Assembly: GCF_902806695.1 (NCBI RefSeq)
Contig: NZ_CADCXN010000080.1
Span: 46,941 to 110,940, forward strand
DNA: 64,000 nt
Reading direction: 5' to 3'
Source of the DNA: Candidatus Methylobacter favarea
GTDB taxonomy: Bacteria > Pseudomonadota > Gammaproteobacteria > Methylococcales > Methylomonadaceae
Shown here: piece after piece, positions 8,390 through 17,907 of the stretch
Layout: each line of letters begins with the position of its first letter
Position numbering within the stretch: the stretch's first letter is position 1
Translations under genes and position numbers: made by a program
Notes under the pieces: generated by a model
Databases searched by the model: none
The model's input: only the letters and a program-made list of their open reading frames with translations
Told to the model about the DNA's origin: nothing

Positions 8390-9290
8390 CGACATTGCTG
8401 CCCGCTTCGTACTGGGTCAGCAGTCGCGACAAAATCGCCGAGTTGTAGTAGATGATCGCATTGGCAATCAACCGCGCCGTGGTTACTGCTTTCGATTTCG
8501 TTGGCGGTGTGTCCAGTCAATTCCTTTTTGCCCCCGACTTACGAGATGGCAGCGCTTAGCTGGATAGGATTCAATACGGTTTTGGGAGCGGTGAACTTTG
8601 CGTTCCATTTGCGGAGCGCAGATAACCCCGTGTATAGATGCTGCGTATTAGCTTGTCGAACTCAAAGATTGCACGCCGCATCGGATTTGGTGGGATATAA
8701 ATGCATAACTTAGCTATCAATCTACCTTGTATCCTTTCTTTCAAACCAAGCGTAGCGGCGACCTGATCGATATTCGGTTTTTGGTTGGCAATGCCTTCAA
8801 TTTCGATTTCGCTGCTCGGTTTAATCAAAAACTTCTCGTACAAGGCCGGATTATCGGGGCAATACAGTACTTGCAATTGATCTTTAAGGTCGGTAAATCA
8901 CGATTCAAAACCTAATCCAAACCATTGCAGAATAGCGAGGTTCGCCTTGTTAATACTGTGCATATCGCCAGTCATCGCGGTCGGCACCATATCGGATATG
9001 TTACGATACCAGATATCGAAAATGCTGGGCTTCCTCATACAGTATTTCCGCAAGTAGTCCGCCAAGTCGCGGGCGTTCGGCGGATAGCGTTTTGCTGATC
9101 AATTCTTGCAGAGTGGTGTAGCCTAGCCGAATGATTTTGTGACCGTTAAGCCATGCGAGCAGCTCGACGGCAACAAATCCCGGCGAGACGTCACGCCGCA
9201 CAATAGACCCGGCCTGACGCGCGAACTGCGGCAGAAAGTCAAAAGTCCACAGCCGATAGCCAAACCTTTGGAAATTCCCCGGCATAGCCG
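8390..9290 (-). pseudogene. tnpA: Tn3-family transposase TnpA, collapsed remnant
   Basis: On the minus strand an N-terminal piece (9290-9001) reads FARQAGSIVRR, VAVELLAWLNGHKIIRLGYT and TLQELISKTLSAERPRLGG, typical of Tn3 TnpA. It joins, with roughly half the protein missing, to the catalytic region: MTGDMHSINKANLAILQWFG, LYCPDNPALYEKFLIKPSS, FDKLIRSIYTRGYL, KVHRSQNRIESY, and after more shifts LIANAIIYYNSAILSRLL. These fragments are in the right order for one transposase that lost its middle and gained several frameshifts. I found no terminal inverted repeats, resolvase or res site. Confidence 0.8.
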
Positions 9291-9400
9291 AGGGATTACC
9301 TTATTTAATAACGCGCCTTGAGTTAACATCAGTTGCGGAAATTATGATAAAAAGTCACCTGCAACCATACATAAATATCCATTGAATCAAGGGAAATCAG

Positions 9401-10990
9401 ATGAAAACGACGACTAATTTGCAACGCCGAAAACTATTAAAATATGCCGCATTGGGTATCGCCGGAGCGGTCACGTCTCCGGCCTCGGCGAAGCCAGGCG
9501 GATTTGTCAGGGTCAATGCGCCCTCTGCCGGTTTTTATCCTGACGTTGAGATTGATCTGATCCAGAACACGGCTGAAGCAGCCATTTTCCCGGGTGAAAC
9601 AACACGCATTTGGAAAATTACCGGCAAGGTCATAAAAGGTCCTTCAGGCGTGCTTGATAATAATGAAGGCACTTATCTGGCCCCTACCCTGCGCTTTAAA
9701 AAAGGCCAGAAAGTCAGGCTAACTCTTAATAATAATTTACCGGCGCAATCGATTCTGCACTGGCATGGCTTGCATGTACCCGCCAACATGGATGGCAATC
9801 CCATGTATGCAATCAATCAAGGCGAAACCTATGTCTATGAATTTGAGATACTCAACCGGGCCGGCACCTACTTTTATCACGCCCATACTCACAGCGTTAC
9901 CGCCAGACAGGTCTATTCCGGTCTGGCGGGTCTGTTGATCGTCAGCGATGATCAGGAGCAGGCGCTGAATTTACCGAGCGGCGACCTTGACGTTCCGCTG
10001 GTAATTCAGGATCGCAGTTTTGACGATCAAAACCAACTGCTCTATTCGGCTCACATGATGCAGCGCATGCAAGGCTTTCTGGGCGACCGGATCATGGTCA
10101 ATGGGCGGCCTGATTATGTCCTGCCGGTGGCCACGCGCGCTTATCGGCTTCGGCTGGTAAACGGGTCTAATTCCCGCATTTATAAACTCGCCTGGGATGA
10201 CGATACGCCCCTTACCGTAATAGGCGTTGACGGCGGCTTGCTGGAAAAGCCCGAGCAACATGCGTATGTGATGCTGGCTCCGGGAGAGCGCCTGGAAGTA
10301 TGGATGGACTTTAGCAAACGGGCGCCAGGAGCCGAGCTGAGCTTGCGCAGTCTAAAGTTTGATATTGCCGCACATGGCGGCATGGGTATGATGGGCATGG
10401 GCATGATGCGGGGCGGAATGATGGCTGTCAGCAGCCTGCCGTCAGGATCGGACTATCCCCTCTTAAAAATCCGCGTCGCCAAAAAGGAGCAAGGCCACAA
10501 CATCTTGCCGGAGGTTCTGACCCCAATCACTGCACTGCAGGTCAAGCATGCGGAAAATGCAGCTAATCCCAGAACCATCGCCTTATCCATGCAGCACATG
10601 TCAGCCTTGCTAAATGGCCGTTCTTATAAAATGAACGATATTCAGCCGGATGAAATTATTCCGGTCAACAGCCTGCAATTAATCGAATTCGATAATGGTT
10701 TTGACGGCGGCATGCAGGGCATGATGATGTCCATGCCGCACCCGATGCATGTACATGGCGAACAGTTTCAGATCGTCAAGCGGGAAGTTAACTTGCGTTT
10801 CAACGATAGCCGCGCCAGCGTCGCCTCAGGCTTTATACAAAGCGGCTGGAAAGATACGGTTCTGGTGATGCCGGGTGAGAAAGTCACGATATTAAAACCG
10901 TTTAACGATTTTAAAGGCCTGTTCATGTATCACTGCCATAATCTCGAGCATGAGGATTTGGGAATGATGCGGGATTTTCTTATTAAATAG
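9401..10990 (+). CDS. cueO: CueO-like multicopper oxidase (Tat-exported)
   Basis: A 529-aa periplasmic multicopper oxidase. A twin-arginine signal (NLQRRKLLKYAALGIAGA) suggests export folded with copper. All four copper-binding motifs are present: LHWHGLHVP, YFYHAHTHS, HPMHVHGEQF and YHCHNLEHEDLGMM, the last giving the type 1 Cys, His and axial Met. A methionine-rich insert near residues 325-345 (MGMMGMGMMRGGMM) is like the copper-binding helix of CueO, favouring a cuprous oxidase role in copper tolerance, which suits a methanotroph. The second copper oxidase within 4 kb, immediately downstream of the Tn3 remnant. No obvious copper-regulator box was found. Confidence 0.9.
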   Translation: MKTTTNLQRRKLLKYAALGIAGAVTSPASAKPGGFVRVNAPSAGFYPDVEIDLIQNTAEAAIFPGETTRIWKITGKVIKGPSGVLDNNEGTYLAPTLRFKKGQKVRLTLNNNLPAQSILHWHGLHVPANMDGNPMYAINQGETYVYEFEILNRAGTYFYHAHTHSVTARQVYSGLAGLLIVSDDQEQALNLPSGDLDVPLVIQDRSFDDQNQLLYSAHMMQRMQGFLGDRIMVNGRPDYVLPVATRAYRLRLVNGSNSRIYKLAWDDDTPLTVIGVDGGLLEKPEQHAYVMLAPGERLEVWMDFSKRAPGAELSLRSLKFDIAAHGGMGMMGMGMMRGGMMAVSSLPSGSDYPLLKIRVAKKEQGHNILPEVLTPITALQVKHAENAANPRTIALSMQHMSALLNGRSYKMNDIQPDEIIPVNSLQLIEFDNGFDGGMQGMMMSMPHPMHVHGEQFQIVKREVNLRFNDSRASVASGFIQSGWKDTVLVMPGEKVTILKPFNDFKGLFMYHCHNLEHEDLGMMRDFLIK

Positions 10991-11287
10991 CGCAGCCTAC
11001 ACAGGCATTGCAAGACAAGCCTTAAGTAGTCTTCCAAAGCGATTATGCAGCAGGCTGTCCTTTCATCGCGTTGAGTTATTGGAATGAAGTGAGCCATATC
11101 TGAGAATGGCAAACAAGAGACTCAGAGACGGTTCTGAGCGTAGCCATAAGAAACGGCGGGGGTGCCCCAGGCCTTGAACGGCTGCGTGCAATTGCCAGCG
11201 AATTTGCAGACTGGGGCGCCCATAAAAGCTTTCGCTAAAATAGCGACACCCCATCCTGTGGTTCTAACCTTATATTGATGACCTGAA

Positions 11288-11515
11288 TCAGCCGCCGTCT
11301 CCGATGTTCTCCCAAGCACTTCCGCTGGGCTCTTCCAGCTCTTTTAGCTTTTTTGTGGTATCTCGCTGTTTGGCGCGCCACTCTTCGAGTTCGTGATCGA
11401 TATTCAGCTTCATATCCGCTGCTTGCCGGGATTTCGCTATCAATAAATCTATCCGGGCACTCTGTTCAACAAGTTCAGCCATCAGCTTTTCTCTGTATTC
11501 ATTGGTCGCTTTCAT
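11288..11515 (-). CDS. Small coiled-coil protein, unknown function
   Basis: A 75-aa, highly charged, mostly helical protein (NEYREKLMAELVEQSARIDL, then EEWRAKQRDTTKKLKELEE) with heptad-like spacing and no signal or membrane segment. It lies alone between cueO and dbpA on the minus strand. Similar short coiled-coil proteins exist in many proteobacteria without known function. The 297 nt between cueO and this gene (10991-11287) show only a weak hairpin TCGCTA-AAA-TAGCGA near 11232-11246. Confidence 0.6.
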   Translation of the reverse strand: MKATNEYREKLMAELVEQSARIDLLIAKSRQAADMKLNIDHELEEWRAKQRDTTKKLKELEEPSGSAWENIGDGG

Positions 11516-11624
11516 GGTTTAATTCTCCCAGTCGTTTATTTTATGTTTAATAAAAATAATAGTGTCGACTTTATGGTCCTGCTCTTGTCCGAAATCATAC
11601 GCCGCATAGTAAATTAAATCTAAG

Positions 11625-13010
11625 CTATCCCCACGGTTTGCGGATATTAAAACTGCGTCCCTTTATTTTACCGGTTCTCAAGCAGGTTAGCGCCCTATCA
11701 ACATGGTTACGTTTGATCGCCACATAAGCATGATTATCGAAGATATCAATTTTGCCCACTTCATTGCCGTCAATACCGGCATCGCCTGTTAGAGCGCCCA
11801 ATATATCGCCGGGGCGCACTTTATCCTTGCGCCCGTCGGCAATCCATAACGTTACCATCGGCGGCTCGAACCGGTGCTCCTGGCGCATTTGAAAAGGCGC
11901 TGTTTCGTCCCACTTAACCGGGTTATTTTGATACTCTTCAATGGCTTTAACCCTGGTCAGTTCCTGTTGAGTGCACAAACTGAGCGCCAGTCCTTTTTTC
12001 CCGGCGCGACCTGTGCGTCCGATTCTGTGCACATACCCTTCCGGATCCCAGGGCAATTGGTAATTAATCACCGCCTGCAAGTCCTTGATATCCAGGCCGC
12101 GCGCCGCGACATCGGTTGCGACCAGCATGGAACAGCTTTTGTTGGCAAAACGCACCAGCACCTGATCACGCTCTTTTTGTTCCAGATCGCCGTGCAAGGA
12201 CTGAACTGAAAAACCATAGTTCTCAAGCGCATTCGCTATTTCGCTGCAATCCCGTTTGGTATTGCAGAATACTACTGTCGATTCGGGCTGATAATAAGCC
12301 AACAGGTAGCCCAACGCGTTTATTCTCTGGCCTTTTTCTATCTGATAAAAATGCTGCTCGATAACGTCATTGTGATGGCATGTCTCACTGCTGACGGTAA
12401 CCGGCTTATACTGGAATTTTTCGCTCATTTCCCGAATCGGATCGGCATAAGTCGCTGAAAACAGCAGGGTTTGCCGGTGCGTCGGCGCATAGGATATGAC
12501 TTCGGAAACGGCCTCCTCAAAGCCCATGTCCAGCATGCGGTCTGCCTCATCCAGCACCAGTGTTTTTAAATGACTCAAGCGTAAACTGCGCTTGCGCAGA
12601 TGCTCCTGTAATCGTCCCGGCGTGCCGACCACAATATGAACGCCATGCTCCAGAGAACCGGCTTGCGGGCCGAAAGGCACGCCGCCGCATAAAGCCAGGA
12701 CCTTGATATTCGGTGTAAAACGCGCCAGCCGGCGGATTTCCTTGCAGACCTGGTCGGCAAGTTCGCGGGTTGGACAAATCACCATCGCCTGAACTCTGAA
12801 ACTGCTTAAATCCAGGCGGGATAACAAACCTATTGCAAAAGCTGCGGTTTTACCGCTGCCGGTTTTGGCCTGCGCAATAACATCCCTGCCCTCAAGGATA
12901 GGCGGCAAACTTTCGGCCTGGATGGGGGTTAGGCGGGTATAACCCAAGGATTCTATATTTTCCAGCAGCGCGGGTTTTAACGGTAAAGATGAAAATTCAG
13001 TAGTGTTCAC
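11625..13010 (-). CDS. dbpA: ATP-dependent RNA helicase DbpA
   Basis: DEAD-box helicase for 50S subunit assembly that recognises hairpin 92 of 23S rRNA. Visible motifs: Q motif TPIQAESLPP, Walker A AKTGSGKT, PTRELADQV, TPGRLQEHL, DEAD in LDEADRMLDMGF, SAT, and C-terminal VATDVAARGLDI and HRIGRTGRAG. The DbpA-type RNA-binding tail is clear (RPGDILGALTGDAGIDG, then KIDIFDNHAYVAI). I prefer GTG 13010 (VNTTEFSSLPLKP), close to known DbpA lengths; ATG 13058 would add 16 residues. Confidence 0.93.
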   Translation of the reverse strand: MNTTEFSSLPLKPALLENIESLGYTRLTPIQAESLPPILEGRDVIAQAKTGSGKTAAFAIGLLSRLDLSSFRVQAMVICPTRELADQVCKEIRRLARFTPNIKVLALCGGVPFGPQAGSLEHGVHIVVGTPGRLQEHLRKRSLRLSHLKTLVLDEADRMLDMGFEEAVSEVISYAPTHRQTLLFSATYADPIREMSEKFQYKPVTVSSETCHHNDVIEQHFYQIEKGQRINALGYLLAYYQPESTVVFCNTKRDCSEIANALENYGFSVQSLHGDLEQKERDQVLVRFANKSCSMLVATDVAARGLDIKDLQAVINYQLPWDPEGYVHRIGRTGRAGKKGLALSLCTQQELTRVKAIEEYQNNPVKWDETAPFQMRQEHRFEPPMVTLWIADGRKDKVRPGDILGALTGDAGIDGNEVGKIDIFDNHAYVAIKRNHVDRALTCLRTGKIKGRSFNIRKPWG

Positions 13011-13140
13011 AAAAGACTCGTAATACAAAGCGAATGCCGGCGAACTGCCTTCATTCAATCCTTTATGATACCAGATTGCGGATGCTTTAAGACGGGATTA
13101 TCAAGACAAGATACGGGGCTTCAAGATAAAGCAACTACAA

Positions 13141-14760
13141 TCAACTGGTCAGCATTCGCGTTAAGGGAGTATTGCTGCCAGTAGGCAGTTGCCGGGTGGA
13201 ATCCGTAACTTCACAGTGTTTCATAATGGCGGAAATCTGCTTTACCTGTTCGGCGTGTTCATGCCTGGTATTTTCCAGCACCTGTGTTACTTCACTGTCG
13301 ATCAGGCTCATTGCATTGGTTAGCCCTTTATGAAGTCCGCGCAAGGCGCTTTTTTCCAGCGATGGCTTTAACTTCTTCAGAATAAAATAAGGTGTAAGCC
13401 AGGTGATTGCAATTAATAATGTGCTGTGGATCGCAAAATCTGCGCCTAAATAATTCACATTCGACATATTGCTTCTGTAATACCCTATAAAAACCTGATA
13501 GCCAACCCAGCAAATTGCCGCGAAAGGCAGAACGATTTCACATAAGCGAACAAATTTTAAAAAGCCGCGATGCAAGACATTGCCGGGGTTCACCAGGGCT
13601 TGCCTGGCAGCCAGTTCACTTTGTGTCTGAATAATTTTGGCGGCTTTCCTGCGTAGCGGGGCTAACTGATTTTTAAGCGGTGCGACCGGGATATCGAGCT
13701 GGCCGGCACTGATAATAAATTCATCCAGGGCATCGTCAAAACGGGCTTGAGCCCACTCATCCCACAATCCCGCCTCTGTTTTAGCCGATGAATATCTGGA
13801 AGTAGAGGGAATGGTTACCAAGTCCGCGGCATGTTCCGCATAATAGCTCGCCAATTGCTGAATCGGCCAGGCGAAACCCTGCTGCAACTGGTTAGCGGCA
13901 TGCTGCCATTGCTCATGCCAAAGCCCCGGCATTTGTTGAAGCGCCGGTTCAGAACCCAGTAAGCGGCGGTAACTTTGCAGTTTTTGCTTTAATTCATTCT
14001 TGCGTATTTCCAAGCTCCTTTGCTCCAGTTCCATAATAGTGTTTTTTGTCGCCAGAGATAAAATAGTGGCTTGTAAAGCTGCAAATTCATCGGCTTGTCC
14101 GCCTTCAATGCAGGCTGTCCTGAAGATTATCGGCTCTACAAAGCCGGCTTTGTGCAGTTGCAGTTTAAAGTCTTCATATTGTTCCGCTTGTCCCAAATCC
14201 CATTGATTTAACACAAACAGCCAGGCATGCCGCGCTCCCTCCGCCAGCAATAGGCGCCACGCCTTTTCATCTTTATAGCGTTCGGGACTCACTACATAAA
14301 TCAGTACATCTATATGCGGCAGCCATTGCAAAACCAGCTGCTTGTTGCTTTGCTCGATACTGTCAAAATCCGGCATATCAATCCAGATAATATTTTTTTT
14401 CGCCTCGTCATCATGCTGCGCTATGGTAATGCTGGCCAGAGGTAAATTTGCCGGCAAGTGTTGTATCGCCACACTGCGGTGATGAAATAAGGTGACTTCG
14501 CGCGAGGTTGGCCGCTCTATGCCTGTTCTGGCAATAGCTTTTCCGGCCAAACGGTTTAGCAAAGAGCTCTTGCCGACGCCGGTGCCGCCCATAAAAGCAA
14601 CAATAAGCGGCCTGGCGTCACTATGATTAAACAAATCATTCGGCGTTCTGGCATCCAGATTTTCCAGTTGCCCGGATTCCTTATTAAGCCAGCCTGAGTT
14701 ACATGCCTGTGCAGCCCAGCGTTTGGTTTTTTCTACTAAATCAGAGTAATCGTAAGCCAT
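13141..14760 (-). CDS. Dynamin-like GTPase, second gene of a GTPase pair
   Basis: A 539-aa protein with GTP-binding motifs at the N-terminus: P-loop MGGTGVGKSS (residues 57-66), switch I Thr in RPTSREVT, DMPDFDS as G3 and LNQWD as G4 (NQ in place of NK). Charged helices follow, then two hydrophobic segments near residues 398-424 and 438-460 (FAAICWVGYQVFIGYY; LLIAITWLTPYFIL), so it is probably membrane-anchored. This plan fits bacterial dynamin-like or YfjP/Era-type membrane GTPases. It overlaps the upstream GTPase gene by 20 nt, implying coupled synthesis and perhaps a heteromer. Function unknown. Confidence 0.8.
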   Translation of the reverse strand: MAYDYSDLVEKTKRWAAQACNSGWLNKESGQLENLDARTPNDLFNHSDARPLIVAFMGGTGVGKSSLLNRLAGKAIARTGIERPTSREVTLFHHRSVAIQHLPANLPLASITIAQHDDEAKKNIIWIDMPDFDSIEQSNKQLVLQWLPHIDVLIYVVSPERYKDEKAWRLLLAEGARHAWLFVLNQWDLGQAEQYEDFKLQLHKAGFVEPIIFRTACIEGGQADEFAALQATILSLATKNTIMELEQRSLEIRKNELKQKLQSYRRLLGSEPALQQMPGLWHEQWQHAANQLQQGFAWPIQQLASYYAEHAADLVTIPSTSRYSSAKTEAGLWDEWAQARFDDALDEFIISAGQLDIPVAPLKNQLAPLRRKAAKIIQTQSELAARQALVNPGNVLHRGFLKFVRLCEIVLPFAAICWVGYQVFIGYYRSNMSNVNYLGADFAIHSTLLIAITWLTPYFILKKLKPSLEKSALRGLHKGLTNAMSLIDSEVTQVLENTRHEHAEQVKQISAIMKHCEVTDSTRQLPTGSNTPLTRMLTS

Positions 14761-16480
14761 GGCGCTTTTCTACAAGTTGTGATTCTGCCGCCTGTAACTG
14801 CTCGGGAGAGATATTAAAATAGGTTGTATGCGATAATTGTTCGGGCAATTTCAAGAGCTTTTTTCGCAGGACATCGTTAAAGAGCGTCTGTTTCACCGTG
14901 CCCAGTTGCTGTTGCTTTAATTCAGCTTCTACTTTGTTCATATAGCCGCCCATAGCACTTTCAGCCAGCAAGGAAGTTACCGTTAGCAACGCAGGCGCAA
15001 TAATCAAATCATGCACGCCGATGCCGCCGGTATGCAAGGTCAGGGCAATGGCGGCGGCGTCGGCGGTTACCCGGGTGGCGCGCAGACTATTCAAAACTAC
15101 CGGCTGTTCCTGCAATTTGTGATATAAACGATAGGCCGTATGTTCCACTTCCTGTTCAAACGAGACATGATAATTTTTTGCCGCATGGCTGAATTCCTGC
15201 AAAATATCCTGCCGTTGACTGCGCAGCAAGCTGCTGAATTCTTTCCACCATTGACCTTGTTTCCCCTGTTCCGCCTTATCCATAAGCTTGTCGGCCAGCT
15301 GGATCAACATATGCTCGGCTATCTGGTTTAATAAAGCTGTTTCATGGCTACTGTCGGCGCTGTAAAGGCTTTTACGCCCCAGTTTCATTAACTGTCTGAC
15401 CGGCCAGGTCAGAATTTTACGGGTATTGGCCAGAATATTGGCCAAGCCGGGTATTTCCAGCAACAGCAGCAATTCCGCCAACGCGCATTTAAAGGTTTCA
15501 TAATGATGAGGATGATTCAGGTAATCGCGCTGATAATCTTCCAGCGCCTGTTTGCCCGTTTGATCAATTAATGCATGCCAGTTATTCAGTGCCTCATGTT
15601 CTGCAATAACCGGTTCCAGCCAACTCTGCCAGTACTTTTGCAGTAAATCCTGTTGAGTGCGCGGGTGTTTTTCAGGGTTGACTTTATGCGCCAGTTGAAC
15701 AAGCATCTGCTGCCTGGATTCAGGCCAGGCCGGCAAGCCTGCCTGTTTTTGATAATACAGCGGCACCACTTCAGGAAAAGGGTCATTTCGAGCCTGCCGC
15801 CACTTCTCTTTTAAGGAATTAATAATCAATGCTTCCGATCCTTCCCCAAGCTTGTTCAGGCAAATTATGGTCGGCTGACGTAATGCTTCCACAATAGACA
15901 TGATGTCCCAGACCGATTGATCCGCATATTTTTCCTTGCTAATCATGAGAATAATGATGTCAGCCAGAGCAATAGCCCTGATAACGCCTTCCCGGTAATT
16001 TGCCGAGTCTATCGAATCAAAATCAGGCGTGTCCCATAGTACGCAAGGCGGCAGGTACGCTGAATCAGCAATATTTTCAGTTAATGAATAGCAATCATGG
16101 CGGTCTTTGCTTAGCTGGGCTTGCGGCAATTGCTGGAAACGTCCGAAATAACGCTGCAAGCCGCTACACTGCGAAAGCTTGACGCCATTACAAAAACCCT
16201 GCGGATGAATAGTGTAGCCTGCCAGGGGACTGACCGCGGCGGCGCTACTATTTAACAACGCGTTTACCAGCGAACTCTTGCCTGCCTGAGTCGGACCGAC
16301 CACGGTGAGCTGTAAGGGCAGTTCTGGCGAACAAGCAAGGAGTTGACCTTTGCGAATAAATGCCTCAGCCAAAATCAGCTGGTCTATCCGCTGTTGATAG
16401 ACAGTCTTGATCGAATCATTTCCTAATTGACTTAAAATTGACTGATAACGCTGCTTTAATAATTGGATAAATTCCAGCAT
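14741..16480 (-). CDS. Dynamin-like GTPase, first gene of a GTPase pair
   Basis: A 579-aa relative of its neighbour: P-loop GPTQAGKSSLVNALL (about residues 62-76), G3 WDTPDFDSID and G4 CLNKLGE. The DxPDFDS signature is shared with the downstream gene, pointing to an old duplication. The C-terminal half is helical with a hydrophobic patch near 478-505 (GIGVHDLIIAPALLTVTSLL). Paired bacterial dynamins often work in tandem to reshape or repair membranes; that role here is inference. The divergent gene to the left in transcription sense (16611 onwards) encodes a lipoprotein. Confidence 0.8.
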   Translation of the reverse strand: MLEFIQLLKQRYQSILSQLGNDSIKTVYQQRIDQLILAEAFIRKGQLLACSPELPLQLTVVGPTQAGKSSLVNALLNSSAAAVSPLAGYTIHPQGFCNGVKLSQCSGLQRYFGRFQQLPQAQLSKDRHDCYSLTENIADSAYLPPCVLWDTPDFDSIDSANYREGVIRAIALADIIILMISKEKYADQSVWDIMSIVEALRQPTIICLNKLGEGSEALIINSLKEKWRQARNDPFPEVVPLYYQKQAGLPAWPESRQQMLVQLAHKVNPEKHPRTQQDLLQKYWQSWLEPVIAEHEALNNWHALIDQTGKQALEDYQRDYLNHPHHYETFKCALAELLLLLEIPGLANILANTRKILTWPVRQLMKLGRKSLYSADSSHETALLNQIAEHMLIQLADKLMDKAEQGKQGQWWKEFSSLLRSQRQDILQEFSHAAKNYHVSFEQEVEHTAYRLYHKLQEQPVVLNSLRATRVTADAAAIALTLHTGGIGVHDLIIAPALLTVTSLLAESAMGGYMNKVEAELKQQQLGTVKQTLFNDVLRKKLLKLPEQLSHTTYFNISPEQLQAAESQLVEKRHGLRLL

Positions 16481-16610
16481 AAAAAATTAGCTTGGGTTTA
16501 TAATTGATTGGCCATTTTACTTCGTTTGAGAATATGGCGTTATATAATACCAATGACAATAACTATAATTACCATAACATGGACGGGTACATCATTTCGA
16601 GGATATCTTA

Positions 16611-17042
16611 ATGAAAAAACTATCACCTCTTCTGCTCATTTTGTGCTGTTCGTTTCTAATCGCCTGCGGTACAGGACAAGAAATAAACGGTCATAGCACC
16701 CGAACAGCTTACCGCTCTGTAAAAGGATTAAAGGAGCGCCTATCCCCTGAAAATCGCATCGAATTTGAAGTGGCTTTCTGGACAATTCGTGATGCTAAAA
16801 AAAATGACGACGAATTTCTGGATACTGTTGACGGCAAAACTCCTACGGAAATCATTGCCTTAGGCAAGGAAATTTACCAGCAGCGTAAAAATGAAGGGTT
16901 TGAAGCCTATTCTCAGTATTCAAGCTGGGAAGACATGATTGCCAAATTTGGCCAGGAAAGAACAGATCCGGACATTCGGAAAGGCAAGAATGCCAGCAAG
17001 GATGCCAAAGATAAAGCCAATAACGTTTTATATAAGCTATAA
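16611..17042 (+). CDS. DUF6694-type lipoprotein
   Basis: A 143-aa protein with a lipoprotein signal (LLLILCCSFLIAC, Cys at about 19). The body INGHSTRTAYRSVKGLKERL...RIEFEVAFWTI resembles DUF6694 lipoproteins, small envelope proteins of unknown function. The tail is Lys/Asp-rich. It is transcribed divergently from the GTPase pair with about 130 nt between, where the AT-rich stretch 16535-16605 could hold both promoters. Confidence 0.7.
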   Translation: MKKLSPLLLILCCSFLIACGTGQEINGHSTRTAYRSVKGLKERLSPENRIEFEVAFWTIRDAKKNDDEFLDTVDGKTPTEIIALGKEIYQQRKNEGFEAYSQYSSWEDMIAKFGQERTDPDIRKGKNASKDAKDKANNVLYKL

Positions 17043-17061
17043 AAAGCTTATACCGTTACCG

Positions 17062-17101
17062 CCTTTAGACGCTGGCTATTACCTTTAGACGCTGGCTATT
17101 A
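17062..17101 (+). repeat. 20-bp perfect tandem duplication
   Basis: CCTTTAGACGCTGGCTATTA occurs twice back to back (17062-17081 and 17082-17101), 20 nt after the lipoprotein stop. No coding or hairpin role is apparent; it looks like a recent slippage duplication in the intergenic space. Confidence 0.85.
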
Positions 17102-17217
17102 GAGCAACTCAGAAAAAGCCGTTATTCGAGGGCGCAGGCACACTGCCAGGTCAGTCAAAGCGCAGACTGTAGCACTTGCAAATAATGGCAATCCGGATTT
17201 ATGCTGAAGTTAATTTA

Positions 17218-17907
17218 TTAACTACGATTGGGTAAGGCTTTTTGCTCAACTAATGCGGAAACAAACTGATTAGCCTCAGCAATTGTTTGTTCCATTACAT
17301 AAATCAGCTGAGAAATATCAATACCGATTTCAATAAATTCAGGCTGCAAGGCAGCAATAGCCTGGGCATTCAGGTTATGTTTAAGATATAACACCTGGTC
17401 TTTAAAGGCTGACAGCACCGGCTTGATTTTCGCCTCGGCTCTGTACATGGCCATAATAAGACGCGAATAATTCTGCTTGGCTGATCTTAGCTGCTGTTTG
17501 CTACGTTGCCGCAGACTGCGGTTAGTATATTCGTTCAGTTCATTTTCCCATTCGGCAAAAAGCGCATCGCTGACTGTTTCTATGGCTTTTATTCTATCTC
17601 TTACCGCCTCGGATTTTGAGCGGCAAAACTGATATCGCCTGTTTAAAAGATTATATTTATGGTCCAGTGAAGTTTCAGTTACTGTGACCAGTGTTTTAAA
17701 ACGATCCAAAGCATCCTGGAATTCATCGCGGGTTTCCTTTAATATCTCGCAAGCCTGCCCAACCTGATAGACAACAATAGATCTTTTGTGATCGCCTATG
17801 GATTCCCTGGCGCTATAATAAATTCGCCTGACTTTTCTTGAAAAGAAACTGCTGATTAAATTCACCAGATAATAAGATAATAAAGTTGATTTTCTATACA
17901 CAGCCAT
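17218..17907 (-). CDS. DUF2959 family protein
   Basis: A 229-aa helical protein. RRIYYSARESIGDHKRSIVV, NEYTNRSLRQRSKQQLRSAK, and LSAFKDQVLYLKHNLNAQAI are strongly like the DUF2959 family, which has a lipoprotein or membrane N-terminus and long coiled helices. The first 25 residues here are moderately hydrophobic without a clear lipobox. Function is unknown. The preceding 350 nt (17908-18264) are AT-rich with no supportable gene. Confidence 0.8.
   Translation of the reverse strand: MAVYRKSTLLSYYLVNLISSFFSRKVRRIYYSARESIGDHKRSIVVYQVGQACEILKETRDEFQDALDRFKTLVTVTETSLDHKYNLLNRRYQFCRSKSEAVRDRIKAIETVSDALFAEWENELNEYTNRSLRQRSKQQLRSAKQNYSRLIMAMYRAEAKIKPVLSAFKDQVLYLKHNLNAQAIAALQPEFIEIGIDISQLIYVMEQTIAEANQFVSALVEQKALPNRS

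Noticed and set aside
8121..8471. Separate gene starting MIANAIIYYNSAIL
   Set aside because: It is the C-terminal part of the Tn3 transposase remnant, not an independent gene.
11122..11319. 65-codon minus-strand frame after cueO
   Set aside because: Overlaps the end of the small coiled-coil gene, with mixed composition and no support; probably intergenic.
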